Assembly (NCBI GenBank): GCA_964429485.1
Contig: CAYSBW010000016.1
Span: 1 to 40,732 of the forward strand
DNA length: 40,732 nt
DNA from: JAPLKB01 sp964429485
GTDB taxonomy: Bacteria > Desulfobacterota > Syntrophorhabdia > Syntrophorhabdales > Syntrophorhabdaceae
Reading direction: 5' to 3'
The notes beneath the pieces were generated by a model. It was not told the origin of the DNA and ran no database searches. It saw nothing but the letters and a program-made list of their open reading frames with translations. Of the stretch, positions 14,562 through 23,721 are shown piece by piece. Numbering within the stretch: the stretch's first letter is position 1; every line of letters begins with the position of its first letter. The position numbers and the translations under genes are program-made.

Positions 14562-15317
14562 ATGAAACTCAAAGGAAAGGTTGCTCTTTTAACAGCAGCA
14601 GCCGGCGCTGGTATCGGCCAAGCAGTTGCCAGAACATTTGCACGTGAAGGGGCCTGTGTTGTCGTCACTGATGCTCACAAAGACCGGTCGGCTTCAGTTG
14701 CAGAAGAATTGAAACGCAAATATAATGTAGAAGCTCTTGGAATTGGCTGTGACGTAACAAGCAAAGACAATGTTGAAGAAGTTGTAAATGTAATACTTCA
14801 AAGATTCGAGCACATAGACATACTTTTAAACAACGCAGGGACAAACCGGCCTGCACAGATAGTTGACATAACAGACGAGGATTGGGAACTGGTATTAAAT
14901 GTTTCACTGCGAGGCACATTCTACTGTTGCAGAGCTGTTTTGCCTGCAATGATGAAACAGGGCTACGGGCGCATAGTGAGTATTGCATCCGTTGCAGCAT
15001 TCAGAGGGTTAAAGGCGGGACATGCACATTATGCTGCTGCAAAGGCAGGAGTTATGGCCTTTACAAGGTGCCTTGCTGCAGAGGCAGCACAATTCCACAT
15101 AACTGCAAATACAATCGCACCAAGTTTTATATATAATGAATTTATTCCTAATATCTATCCGGAGAAAGAAATTGAAAGGATGTATGAGGAAATACCATAT
15201 CCGAGAAAGGGAACACCTCAGGACATTGCAAATACGGCCCTCTTCCTTGTCTCTGATGATGGAGAATATATTACCGGCCAAACGCTGTGCGTCACTGGCG
15301 GGAGTTGGATGAGATAA
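14562..15317 (+). CDS. SDR family oxidoreductase (FabG-like)
   Basis: This 251-aa short-chain dehydrogenase/reductase should use NAD(P)H on a hydroxy/keto substrate in the cytoplasm. It has the Rossmann motif TAAAGAGIG near residue 13, in which the usual TG is TA and one residue is added, a variant I have seen in some SDR groups. It also has NNAG (at about 87-90), the catalytic serine in IVSIASVAA, and the YAAAK tyrosine-lysine pair. The C-terminal GQTLCVTGGSWM is typical of FabG-like proteins. ATG at 14562 is preferred over 14538 because GGAGG lies 7 nt upstream. It stands alone between the J-domain gene and the protease gene, so the substrate cannot be inferred. Confidence 0.9.
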   Translation: MKLKGKVALLTAAAGAGIGQAVARTFAREGACVVVTDAHKDRSASVAEELKRKYNVEALGIGCDVTSKDNVEEVVNVILQRFEHIDILLNNAGTNRPAQIVDITDEDWELVLNVSLRGTFYCCRAVLPAMMKQGYGRIVSIASVAAFRGLKAGHAHYAAAKAGVMAFTRCLAAEAAQFHITANTIAPSFIYNEFIPNIYPEKEIERMYEEIPYPRKGTPQDIANTALFLVSDDGEYITGQTLCVTGGSWMR

Positions 15318-15480
15318 GCTGATTATTTCAGGTTAGTTGGAAAAATCAAACATTGTTAAAAACTATGTAAAAACGATAAAAGTATATAAAGAAAAACACT
15401 CACCGGGGCCAAAAATGGAAAGTTCCGGATGACAAAACAAATAACAGATGTAATCCCCGATAATAAAACAGGAGGAATAA

Positions 15481-17946
15481 ATGATTGAAAAATTGAATCC
15501 TGAGCAACTTTATAAACGTTGCAATCCCGACGAACTGTTTGCCTTTAACACAACCAATGAAATAGCTGATTTCAAGGGCACTATCGGCCAGGAAAAAGCG
15601 CTGAGAGCCATGGATTTCGGGCTTACCATGGATAGTAAAGGATTCAATATCTTTGCTTTAGGGGAAAATGGAACAGGAAAAATGTCAACAATAATGAACA
15701 TCCTGCAAGAAAGGGCTTTGCAGGAAAAGGTACCGGGCGACTGGTGTTATGTATACAATTTTAAAAATCCTGATGTGCCCCTTGTTATATCTCTCGGCGC
15801 AGGCATGGGGTTTTCATTTCAAAAAGAAATAGAGAATTTCATTAAAATATTAAAGAGTGAAATACCAAAAGCTTTTGAAGCAAAAGAATATGAAGAACAA
15901 AAAATTAAAATACTCGAACAATTTCAGGAAAAACAGGCAGAATATTTTTCAAAACTTGATGAAGAGGCCAAGACAAAAGGTTTTGCCGTAAAAAAAGGGC
16001 CTTCCGGTGTCATTATTGTACCTGTAAATGAAAAGGGAGAACTCTTTTCTAAAGAAGAATATGATGCTCTTGATGAGGAAGTTCGGAAGCAAATGGAAGA
16101 AACAGGAAGAATACTTCAGGGGAGGCTCAACGATGCTGTAAGGGTTCTCAAAGAAACAGACAGGATAGTAAGAGATATGCTTGCAAAACTTGAACACATG
16201 GTGGCTCTCGATATTGTTGGGCCGCTTATTGAAGGAATGAAAGTTAAATACAGCGAAAACAAGGAAGCGCTTGCTTATTTTGAAAGCTTGAAAGAGGAAG
16301 CGCTGTCACACCTTGATGATTTCAGACCTGTTGAAGAGGAGCAGCAACAAACATCCCTGTCATTCTTAAAAATACCCCGCCAGGAATCATCCTCTACAAA
16401 ATATATAGTTAATGTATTTATTAGCAACGACAAAAATAATGGCGCTCCCGTTGTGTTCGAGAGCAACCCCACTTATCTGAACCTTTTCGGTAGAATAGAA
16501 TATAAAGTAACATACGGTATGGCAATAACCGATTTTTCTCTCATGAAGCCAGGTTCTGTTCATAGGGCAAACGGTGGTTATCTTATTCTTAATGCTGATG
16601 ATCTTTTAAAAAACCCCTTTTCCTACGATGCTTTGAAAAGAGCTCTTAAAAACAAAGAAATTAGAATAGAAGATGCACTGGAACAATATAGAATGATAAG
16701 CACCCCAACTTTAAAACCTCAGGCAATACCTCTGAATGTAAAAGTTATACTTATGGGGAACCCTCATTTATACTATCTCCTTCATACCTATGATGAAGAA
16801 TCAAGAGAACTTTTCAAAGTCAAGGTTGATTTCGACAACAGGATTGACAGGACCCAGGAAAATATGAACAGTTATGCAACCTTTATTGCACACTGCCAGA
16901 GGGAAGAAAAGCTTCTACCCCTTGATAGAAGTGGTGTTGCAAAAATTATAGAATTCGGTTCCCGTTTTGCTGACCAACAGAATAAACTTTCTGTCAAATT
17001 CAGTGATATTCTTGATTTGTTACGGGAATCCAATTACTGGGCTCTTAAGGCAGACAGTAAAATTATAATTGCGGAACATGTATCACGTGCCGTAACAGAA
17101 GGAATCAATCGGGTAAACAGGGTTGAGGAACGCATTCGCGAGATGATGATCGAAGGCACCCTTATTGTTGATACTGAAGGTACAAAAATAGGTCAGGTGA
17201 ATGGTCTCGCAGTTCTTGATCTTGGGGATTACATTTTCGGGAAGCCTTCAAGGATAACCGCAAAAACATTCTCTGGAAGAGCTGGCGTTGTAAACATTGA
17301 ACGTGAGACAAAAATGAGCGGCAAAATCCATGAAAAAGCAATAATGATAATATCAAGCTATCTTGGTAGTAAATATGCTATTAAAAAACCCATAACTCTG
17401 TCGGCATCAATTACTTTTGAGCAACTCTACGAAACAATAGAAGGTGACAGTGCCACCTGTGCAGAACTCTACGCCCTGCTCAGCAGCTTATCAGGGGTCC
17501 CTCTTAAACAGTGTTTTGCTGTAACCGGGTCCATGGATCAGAACGGTGATGTTCAACCAATAGGAGGTGTAAATCAAAAAATTGAAGGATTCTTTGATCT
17601 TTGCAAAATCAGAGGTCTCAATGGAAACCATGGTGTCATCATTCCAAAGAAAAATGCTTTAAACCTCTTCCTCAAGGAAGAAATTGTAAGTGCAGTTAAT
17701 GACGGGAAGTTTAGCGTATACACTGTTGAAAAGATGGAAGAGGGTCTTGAAATTTTAACCGGAATCCCTGCCGGAGAACTAAATGAATCCGGGGAATACC
17801 CGGAAGGTACCTTGAATTTCTTCGTTGCCAGAAGGCTTACAGAAATAGCGGAAGCACTTGAAAAGAAAAAAGTTAAAGAGAAGGATACAGAAAGAGAAGA
17901 AACCGATGTCTCCAAGGAGGGGTATGGCCATCCGGATGAAATATGA
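15481..17946 (+). CDS. Lon-family ATP-dependent protease (LonB/YcbZ-like)
   Basis: This 821-aa AAA+ protease has an atypical Lon architecture without the classical N-terminal substrate domain. A Walker A motif GENGTGKMS lies at 61-69, a long coiled, glutamate/lysine-rich insertion at about 115-280, and a second ATPase section follows (SVHRANGGYLILNADDLL). The C-terminal Lon protease domain has the Ser-Lys dyad S657 (EGDSATCAEL) and K700 (GGVNQKIEGF), 43 residues apart as in Lon. The tail is highly charged. It probably degrades unfolded or regulatory proteins in the cytoplasm. AGGAGG precedes the ATG closely. A 163-bp region upstream separates it from the SDR gene. It ends where a tiny lipoprotein frame begins. 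Confidence 0.93.
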   Translation: MIEKLNPEQLYKRCNPDELFAFNTTNEIADFKGTIGQEKALRAMDFGLTMDSKGFNIFALGENGTGKMSTIMNILQERALQEKVPGDWCYVYNFKNPDVPLVISLGAGMGFSFQKEIENFIKILKSEIPKAFEAKEYEEQKIKILEQFQEKQAEYFSKLDEEAKTKGFAVKKGPSGVIIVPVNEKGELFSKEEYDALDEEVRKQMEETGRILQGRLNDAVRVLKETDRIVRDMLAKLEHMVALDIVGPLIEGMKVKYSENKEALAYFESLKEEALSHLDDFRPVEEEQQQTSLSFLKIPRQESSSTKYIVNVFISNDKNNGAPVVFESNPTYLNLFGRIEYKVTYGMAITDFSLMKPGSVHRANGGYLILNADDLLKNPFSYDALKRALKNKEIRIEDALEQYRMISTPTLKPQAIPLNVKVILMGNPHLYYLLHTYDEESRELFKVKVDFDNRIDRTQENMNSYATFIAHCQREEKLLPLDRSGVAKIIEFGSRFADQQNKLSVKFSDILDLLRESNYWALKADSKIIIAEHVSRAVTEGINRVNRVEERIREMMIEGTLIVDTEGTKIGQVNGLAVLDLGDYIFGKPSRITAKTFSGRAGVVNIERETKMSGKIHEKAIMIISSYLGSKYAIKKPITLSASITFEQLYETIEGDSATCAELYALLSSLSGVPLKQCFAVTGSMDQNGDVQPIGGVNQKIEGFFDLCKIRGLNGNHGVIIPKKNALNLFLKEEIVSAVNDGKFSVYTVEKMEEGLEILTGIPAGELNESGEYPEGTLNFFVARRLTEIAEALEKKKVKEKDTEREETDVSKEGYGHPDEI

Positions 17947-17966
17947 AAATAAATCAGAGGTGCTTT

Positions 17967-18095
17967 ATGTTTATTTTGAAAATAAAATTTACGTTTCTAT
18001 GTATCCTTTTGACATGCCTCTTGTTTTTGAGCTGCTGCAGTTCAGTAAAACCTTTTTTTACAGGTGAACCAATTATTGTGGAAAAAAATGATTAA
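17967..18095 (+). CDS. Tiny putative lipoprotein (42 aa)
   Basis: This is a small gene directly behind the Lon-like protease, with an AGAGG site 5-7 nt before ATG at 17967. The product starts MFILKIKFTFLCILLTCLLF and continues LSCCSSVKPFFTGEPIIVE. It thus has a short basic start, a hydrophobic core and a lipobox-like FLSC with C23 as the likely lipidated residue, leaving a mature chain of about 20 residues. An alternative start at 17943 overlaps the protease stop as ATGA but has no good ribosome-binding site. Small entericidin-like lipoproteins have this form, but I claim no homology. Coding status rests on signal-peptide character only. Confidence 0.5.
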   Translation: MFILKIKFTFLCILLTCLLFLSCCSSVKPFFTGEPIIVEKND

Positions 18096-18145
18096 CTGGG
18101 AATAAAGCGAAGTATCAGCAAAATATTGCCATTCTGGTTGTATCC

Positions 18146-18733
18146 TCAAATATCATATTTCAGGCGATTGTTGATCTCTGATATCTTGCCTTCAACGAAA
18201 AGCTGTTCCATAATCGTCTCAATATCCTTTTCATCCATACGACCAGAGAATGTATTTTTTAGGTGAGTTTCCAAAGATAATTTTGTACGGGGCCTTCTCG
18301 GTGCCGGTATTTTTGAAAGGTTTATTACAACCGCATCGGTATGGTTGGATTTTGGGGATCTTTGATCAGAAGCAGGCATCTGTGAGAGGTTGACTATACG
18401 CTTTACTTTCAAACCCAGCCTATTTGAATACTGCACTACTGAATCAAAGCCTTTATCTTTTGAAAGAAGATATATTTCTCCTGTGTTTTCTTTTTCCATA
18501 CTAAGCCTGCCAAGCTCAAAAACCATATGAAAATCGAGGTTGTTTTTTCCATTACCCTCAATTTTGATCCATCTCAATGCACTGCCAAAAGATTGGGTTG
18601 ACTCAACAAGTTCAAAGGGTATTTTGTTTTGTGATTTGCCAACAAAAAACCAGACATCCACAATATCAGGATCAAGACTGTTTAACGTCAAGCCCTGTAT
18701 GTTTTCATAATCAATCATAATTATAATTTTCAT
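18146..18733 (-). CDS. PIN/NYN-like domain protein
   Basis: This 195-aa protein has an N-terminal PIN/NYN-type nuclease-like domain (1-125). The acidic positions are placed as expected: D8 and E10 in MIDYENIQG, a central aspartate in NNLDFHMVFELGRL, and the paired acids in LLSKDKGFDSVVQY, which resemble the metal site of RNA-processing nucleases. The C-terminal part (about 140-195) is a separate helical, possibly winged segment (LSLETHLKNTF and DEKDIETIMEQLFVEGKIS) that may bind nucleic acid or a partner. It is convergent with the preceding small lipoprotein gene and divergent from pldA. Its substrate is unknown. Confidence 0.8.
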   Translation of the reverse strand: MKIIIMIDYENIQGLTLNSLDPDIVDVWFFVGKSQNKIPFELVESTQSFGSALRWIKIEGNGKNNLDFHMVFELGRLSMEKENTGEIYLLSKDKGFDSVVQYSNRLGLKVKRIVNLSQMPASDQRSPKSNHTDAVVINLSKIPAPRRPRTKLSLETHLKNTFSGRMDEKDIETIMEQLFVEGKISEINNRLKYDI

Positions 18734-19001
18734 AAATTTTTTCCTCGGAAATACGGCATATCATTATCATTGTTGTGTTAACCAACACCTAATTTGCTTT
18801 AAATTATATCCCCTCATGTTTATCTAATCAACAAAAGAAAAACTTTCCGGGGCATTTATTTATAGTAATTTCTTTATTTCTATACTAAACAACTTTTCTT
18901 TTTGTTTTCTTTCTGGAAAAATACATTACTGATAGGTCAATTTTACTGTTGATTTTTCATGATGAACAGATTATTTTTCATAAGATGCTAAAAAAGCATA
19001 T

Positions 19002-20141
19002 ATGAAAACATTAAAACACATGAAAAAATATAAAATATTTTCTGCATATACCGTTGTATTAAGTGTGGTATTGTTCTTTACATCATTTTTTTCTTTTTAT
19101 CAAAATGTAATGGCAAATATTACTGATAAAATGGCTGAATGTGCCGCAATACAGGACGGCAATACAAGGTTAAAATGTTTTGATGATCTGTCCGGCAGGA
19201 ACATTCCGGTTACAGTAAGGTCTGTTATGCCTGCAACAACAGAAAAAGTTCCATCTCAAACAATCGATCAGCCCATGACAACACAAAAAGAAGATAAAGA
19301 ATTGCAAACAATCACCCAGCCTTCAATAATGTCAAAACAATGGGAGTTGGATGAAATAAGTCGAAAAACGTCACCTATCATAAAATTTCATCGCACCAAC
19401 TATTTCCTTCCATTAGCCTACACTGTACATCCCAATCGGGAGCCGGCCCTTGCTCTTGACCGACAGGCAAGATCCGATAACACTGAGGCAAAGTTCCAGA
19501 TAAGTTTCAAGATAAAACTCTGGGAAGATGTTATGAATAAAGATGTTGATCTGTGGTTTGCTTATACCCAGCTATCATTCTGGCAAATATACAACTCAAC
19601 ATTTTCATCACCTTTCCGTGAAACAAACTATGAACCAGAGCTGTTCCTGAACTTCCGGACAGATTACAAGCTTTTTGGTCTTGATCTATTTGGTCTTAGA
19701 GGCCGCATTATAACCCTGGGTATTGACCATCAATCAAATGGCCGTTCCAAACCACTTTCCCGTAGCTGGAATCGTATAGTTTCAAACTTTGGATTTGAAA
19801 AAAATAATTTCAATCTATATCTTAAAAGTTGGTACAGAATGCCTGAAAGCTCCAGAGATGACGACAACCCGAATATAGAAAAATATATGGGATATGGAGA
19901 GCTATCCGGTATTTACTATTTTAAAAAACACAGATTCTCTGCAATGCTGCGCAACAATCTCCGCATTAACGAAAACAAGGGTGCTTTACAGCTGGACTGG
20001 AGTTTTCCATTTCCCTTTATCAGCAATGATCGTATCAACTGTTATATTCAGTATTTTAACGGTTATGGAGAAAGTCTCCTTGATTATAACGCAAATTTAA
20101 ATCGGATAAGCATAGGTATGATGCTTGCTGACTGGAATTGA
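19002..20141 (+). CDS. pldA: Outer-membrane phospholipase A (OMPLA)
   Basis: PldA is a beta-barrel phospholipase that removes phospholipids from the outer leaflet of the outer membrane and is activated by dimerisation with calcium. The 379-aa product has a signal peptide (hydrophobic 14-33, probable cleavage near VMA-N). A periplasmic N-terminal extension holds a cysteine pair (ECAAIQDGNTRLKCFDDL) of a type common in proteobacterial envelope proteins. The barrel follows. The catalytic residues align with E. coli H142, S144 and N156 as H243 and S245 (DHQSNGRS) and N257 (SRSWNR). Further conserved blocks are DDNPNIEKYMGYGEL and NGYGESLLDYNANLNRISIG. It implies a diderm cell. It converges on der across 28 bp. 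Confidence 0.95.
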   Translation: MKTLKHMKKYKIFSAYTVVLSVVLFFTSFFSFYQNVMANITDKMAECAAIQDGNTRLKCFDDLSGRNIPVTVRSVMPATTEKVPSQTIDQPMTTQKEDKELQTITQPSIMSKQWELDEISRKTSPIIKFHRTNYFLPLAYTVHPNREPALALDRQARSDNTEAKFQISFKIKLWEDVMNKDVDLWFAYTQLSFWQIYNSTFSSPFRETNYEPELFLNFRTDYKLFGLDLFGLRGRIITLGIDHQSNGRSKPLSRSWNRIVSNFGFEKNNFNLYLKSWYRMPESSRDDDNPNIEKYMGYGELSGIYYFKKHRFSAMLRNNLRINENKGALQLDWSFPFPFISNDRINCYIQYFNGYGESLLDYNANLNRISIGMMLADWN

Positions 20142-20169
20142 TCTTTATCTGCAAAAAAGATTAAGGAAA

Positions 20170-21486
20170 TCATTTTTTCCTGAATATTAATCTTATTGGA
20201 ACTCCCATGAAAATGAACTTGCTGCGTAACGAATTTTCAAGATATCTTTTGTAATTCTCGGGTATGGATTTTGGGTAGTTTGAAAAAAACATGAATGTCG
20301 GCGGCGAGATTCTGGTTTGACTTGCATAAAATATCTTTAACTGTTTACCCTGAACATGGGGAAGGCTTACTTTTTGGACAAATTCCTCCAGCGCTTTGTT
20401 CAGTCTTGGTGTGCTTATTTGTTTTTCCATGTTTTTATGGATTTTTAAGTCCATATCTAAAATATTACCTATATTCAGGCCGGTTAAAGCTGAAACAAAA
20501 ATTACAGGTGCAAAGGAGGCATGGGGAAGTTTTTCCAAAACCATTTTTTTACAAGCCCTGGAATCCATTTCATCTTTCACAAGATCCCATTTATTGATTA
20601 CAATACACAGGCCCTTTCCTCTTGATACAATTGTGTGAGCAATTCCTGCATCCTGATGGGTCACACCTTCTCTGGCATCTATAATCAAGTTTATTATGTT
20701 TGCCTTGTCTATGGTATGTATGGCGCTTGATACAGAATATTCTTCCACTTTGATGGAAACTCTGCTTTTTCTCCTTAATCCTGCGGTGTCAATGAGTATA
20801 AGTTTTTTATCTTTATAGAATATCCCGGTGTCAATGGAATCTCTTGTGGTACCGGGTATGTCACTAACTATCATGCGCTGAGAACCGAGTAGCCGGTTAG
20901 TGATGGAAGACTTTCCGGTATTTGGTTTTCCCACGAGCGCAATCCGAATTTCTGAAGACTTCCCAGTTTCGACTACAGAGTCCGGTCTATGGCTGGCTGC
21001 TACTGCACATATTGCATCGAGTAGCTCTCCTATTCCTATGCCGTGGAGGGCGCTGATTGTGTAGAATTTTTCTATACCCAGTTCATAAAATTGGGCTGAG
21101 CTGATTTCTGTTTTGTTTGAATCAACCTTGTTTATGACGTATATCACCGGTTTATTATATCTTCTTAGATCTTTTACAATATCAAGGTCCTGAGACAATA
21201 CACCTTCCTTACCATCCAGGATAAAGATAATAGCCGAAGATTCTTCCATGGATATATTTATCTGTTCCTTTATCAAAGGGAAAATTATGTTTTCCGAATC
21301 TATTTCAAACCCCCCTGTATCAACAAGGATAAAATCATGTCCATCGTAATCGAATTCTCCATAGTTTCGATCTCTCGTTACGCCTGGTGAATCCTCTATG
21401 ATCGCTTTTCTATAGCCTATAATCCTGTTAAAAAATGTTGATTTACCTACATTGGGTCTGCCAACTATGCTTATAATGGGTTTCAT
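20170..21486 (-). CDS. der: Ribosome biogenesis GTPase Der
   Basis: Der (EngA) is an essential GTPase with two tandem G domains needed for 50S ribosomal subunit assembly. The 438-aa sequence has the first P-loop GRPNVGKST with DTGGFE and NKVD, the second P-loop GKPNTGKSS with DTAGLRRKS and NKWD, and the C-terminal KH-like domain (about 350-438) ending in FMGVPIRLIFRKK. The length is normal. It is the last gene of the long minus-strand block that starts at dnaA, 129 bp after hisH, and may have its own promoter in that gap. Confidence 0.97.
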   Translation of the reverse strand: MKPIISIVGRPNVGKSTFFNRIIGYRKAIIEDSPGVTRDRNYGEFDYDGHDFILVDTGGFEIDSENIIFPLIKEQINISMEESSAIIFILDGKEGVLSQDLDIVKDLRRYNKPVIYVINKVDSNKTEISSAQFYELGIEKFYTISALHGIGIGELLDAICAVAASHRPDSVVETGKSSEIRIALVGKPNTGKSSITNRLLGSQRMIVSDIPGTTRDSIDTGIFYKDKKLILIDTAGLRRKSRVSIKVEEYSVSSAIHTIDKANIINLIIDAREGVTHQDAGIAHTIVSRGKGLCIVINKWDLVKDEMDSRACKKMVLEKLPHASFAPVIFVSALTGLNIGNILDMDLKIHKNMEKQISTPRLNKALEEFVQKVSLPHVQGKQLKIFYASQTRISPPTFMFFSNYPKSIPENYKRYLENSLRSKFIFMGVPIRLIFRKK

Positions 21487-21615
21487 ATGTTCCTTACATT
21501 CATTTCTAATTGAATTTCTCTGAATTGAATGAACTTAATAAATCATACCACGCGTTCTTTTGTTTTAAGTAACAAGCTTTTGTTTAAGATAAAATTGCTT
21601 TGTAACGTTAAATTA

Positions 21616-22221
21616 TTAACTGCACATATCTATAAAATTTCTGATCACTCTGAGCCCGGATCTCTGGCTCTTTTCCGGGTGGAACTGACATGCAAAAAGA
21701 TGGTTTTTTTGAATAGATGATGTAAATTCAAAACCATATGGGGTTTTTGTTGCTGTTAAATCTTCTTCCGGTTTACAGTAATATGAATGAACAAAATAAA
21801 AAAATTCTCCATTATTTATATCCTTAAAAATATCAGCAGTGCCTCTTTGAATTTCTATGCTGTTCCAGCCCATATGCGGCACTTTTACCTCACCTCTGAA
21901 TTTCCTAACACTTCCTTTAATAATGCCCATACCTTCCACACCCGGTGCTTCTTCACTTGATTCAAATAATGTTTGCATGCCAAGACATATTCCGAGATAA
22001 ATTTTGTCATTCATTAACAATTCTTTTATAAGATCAAAAAGTTCAAATTTTTTAAGGTTTTCAATACATTTTCCAAAGGCACCGACACCTGGCAGTACAA
22101 TGGCATCAGATGATTTGATTTCTTCTTTTTTTCTCGTTACAACAACATCAGCGCCAAGAATTCTAAATGCATTTGTTACGCTTCTCAAATTGCCCATTCC
22201 ATAATCAACAATAGCTATCAT
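21616..22221 (-). CDS. hisH: Imidazole glycerol phosphate synthase, glutaminase subunit HisH
   Basis: HisH releases ammonia from glutamine and channels it to HisF, forming imidazole glycerol phosphate and AICAR in histidine synthesis. The 201-aa class I glutamine amidotransferase has the oxyanion region VLPGVGAFGKC, the nucleophile cysteine in GICLGMQTLF, and the histidine-glutamate pair in CQFHPEKSQRSG. It is complete and follows hisB by 23 bp. hisF and hisA, normally next, are not in this window, so the pathway genes are split. Confidence 0.96.
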   Translation of the reverse strand: MIAIVDYGMGNLRSVTNAFRILGADVVVTRKKEEIKSSDAIVLPGVGAFGKCIENLKKFELFDLIKELLMNDKIYLGICLGMQTLFESSEEAPGVEGMGIIKGSVRKFRGEVKVPHMGWNSIEIQRGTADIFKDINNGEFFYFVHSYYCKPEEDLTATKTPYGFEFTSSIQKNHLFACQFHPEKSQRSGLRVIRNFIDMCS

Positions 22222-22244
22222 GAATTATCTGCCTGTCAAGTTTT

Positions 22245-22829
22245 TTAAAGCACTCCCTTTGTTGAAAGTACTCCCTTTATATTTTCGTCCTTTCTTACCG
22301 AATCTTTTAATGCCCTGCCAAAGGATTTGAAAATGGATTCTATCTTGTGGTGAAGATTATCACCATAGAATAAATTCATATGCAGTGTTATTTTCGCTTC
22401 ATTTACAAAAGCTTGAAAAAATTCTTTCACAACCACTGAATCAAAAGTCCCTGTTGTACCATTTACCTCCCCTTTCCAGACAAGGGTTGGCCTGCCACTG
22501 ATATCGATAGCTATCATGCACAAAGATTCGTCCATAGGTGTAACAGCATATCCGTAACGCTTAATTCCTCCCAGATCAGACATTGCTTTCTTAAATGCTA
22601 TGCCCATGGCTATACCGATGTCTTCCACTGTGTGGTGGCAATCCACTTCCGTATCTCCTTTTGCTTCCACTTCAAGGTCAAAAAGACCGTGCCTTGAAAA
22701 CAGATGAAGCATGTGATCAAAGAAGGGGATTCCTGTTGATATGAGATATTTTCCTTCACCATCAATAACCCAGTTAATTTCTATGATTGTTTCTCCTGTT
22801 CTTCTGCTGACCTTTGCCTTGCGTGTCAC
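22245..22829 (-). CDS. hisB: Imidazoleglycerol-phosphate dehydratase
   Basis: HisB dehydrates imidazole glycerol phosphate to imidazole acetol phosphate, the sixth step of histidine synthesis. The 194-aa protein is the monofunctional form without the phosphatase domain of enterobacterial HisB. The metal-binding histidine motifs are clear: FFDHMLHLFSRHG, DCHHTVEDIGI and, late in the chain, NLFYGDNLHHKIESIFK. It lies 18 bp after hisG and 23 bp before hisH in a compact his cluster. The active complex is expected to be a large manganese-dependent oligomer, from family knowledge. Confidence 0.97.
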   Translation of the reverse strand: MTRKAKVSRRTGETIIEINWVIDGEGKYLISTGIPFFDHMLHLFSRHGLFDLEVEAKGDTEVDCHHTVEDIGIAMGIAFKKAMSDLGGIKRYGYAVTPMDESLCMIAIDISGRPTLVWKGEVNGTTGTFDSVVVKEFFQAFVNEAKITLHMNLFYGDNLHHKIESIFKSFGRALKDSVRKDENIKGVLSTKGVL

Positions 22830-22847
22830 ATGCCCCCCTTTTTTATT

Positions 22848-23720
22848 TTACGGGATTACCTTGTTCAAAGGATATTCAACAATATCTACAGCACCCGATC
22901 TTTTTAAATTAGGTATTATATCTCTTACAATTTTTGCGTCTATAACAACTTCAATGGCCACCCAATTGTTATCAGAAAGAGTTGAAACAGTGGGCGTGCG
23001 AAGGCAGGGAAGGGTTTTTACAACTTTTTCAAGCTTGTCTTTCGGTAAATTCATTTTCAAACCCACTTTTTCCTCAGCAAGAAGAGCGCCTTTTAGAAGC
23101 ATAACAATATTTTCCATTTTCCTTCTTTTCCATTCGTCTTTCCAGGAATTTTTGTTCGCAATAAGAACAGTTTCTGATTCAAGAATAGTCTCTACTATTC
23201 TGAGATTATTTGCTTTTAGCGATGCTCCTGTTTCTGTAACCTCAACAATTGCATCGGCCAAGAGCGGTGGTTTTACTTCTGTGGCTCCCCAGGAAAACTC
23301 TACTGCAGCTGCATTTATTCCCCTTTTTTTCAGATATCTTTTGGTAAAACCTACCAGTTCTGTGGCAATTTTTTTATTCTCCAGATCCTCCACTTTTTGT
23401 ATTGAAGATTCTGCTGGTACAGCAACAACCCATTTTACTCCTCGAAAACCTATTTTGCCGTACCTTAATCTTACCAGCTCCTCGACTTTTGCATTTTGTT
23501 CAAGAACCCAGTCGTAACCCGTAATGCCAAGGTCAAGTATCCCGTCTTCAACATATCTCGCCATTTCCTGCGCTCTGATAACAAGGCCTTCCAATTCCGG
23601 GTCATCAATGGAAGGTACATATGATCTTTCAGGAAGCTTTACACTAAAACCTGCATTTTTAAAAAGCCTGAAGGTTGTTTCCTGTAAACTTCCTTTGGGT
23701 AAACCGATTTTTAATTTCAT
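22848..23720 (-). CDS. hisG: ATP phosphoribosyltransferase, long form
   Basis: HisG joins ATP and PRPP in the first and feedback-controlled step of histidine synthesis. At 290 aa it is the long form, which carries its own C-terminal ACT-like regulatory domain (about 215-290) and needs no HisZ. Recognisable parts are LKIGLPKGSLQETTF at the N-terminus, DLGITGYDWVLE and the PRPP-binding region ADAIVEVTETGASLKANNL. It begins one base after the hisD stop codon, so translation is probably coupled. Histidine inhibition is expected from the family. Confidence 0.97.
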   Translation of the reverse strand: MKLKIGLPKGSLQETTFRLFKNAGFSVKLPERSYVPSIDDPELEGLVIRAQEMARYVEDGILDLGITGYDWVLEQNAKVEELVRLRYGKIGFRGVKWVVAVPAESSIQKVEDLENKKIATELVGFTKRYLKKRGINAAAVEFSWGATEVKPPLLADAIVEVTETGASLKANNLRIVETILESETVLIANKNSWKDEWKRRKMENIVMLLKGALLAEEKVGLKMNLPKDKLEKVVKTLPCLRTPTVSTLSDNNWVAIEVVIDAKIVRDIIPNLKRSGAVDIVEYPLNKVIP

Positions 23721-23721
23721 T

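Noticed and set aside
20163..20180. AGGAAA/TTTCCT hairpin between pldA and der as a bidirectional terminator
   Set aside because: A 6-bp AT-rich stem inside the der stop region is too weak to call.
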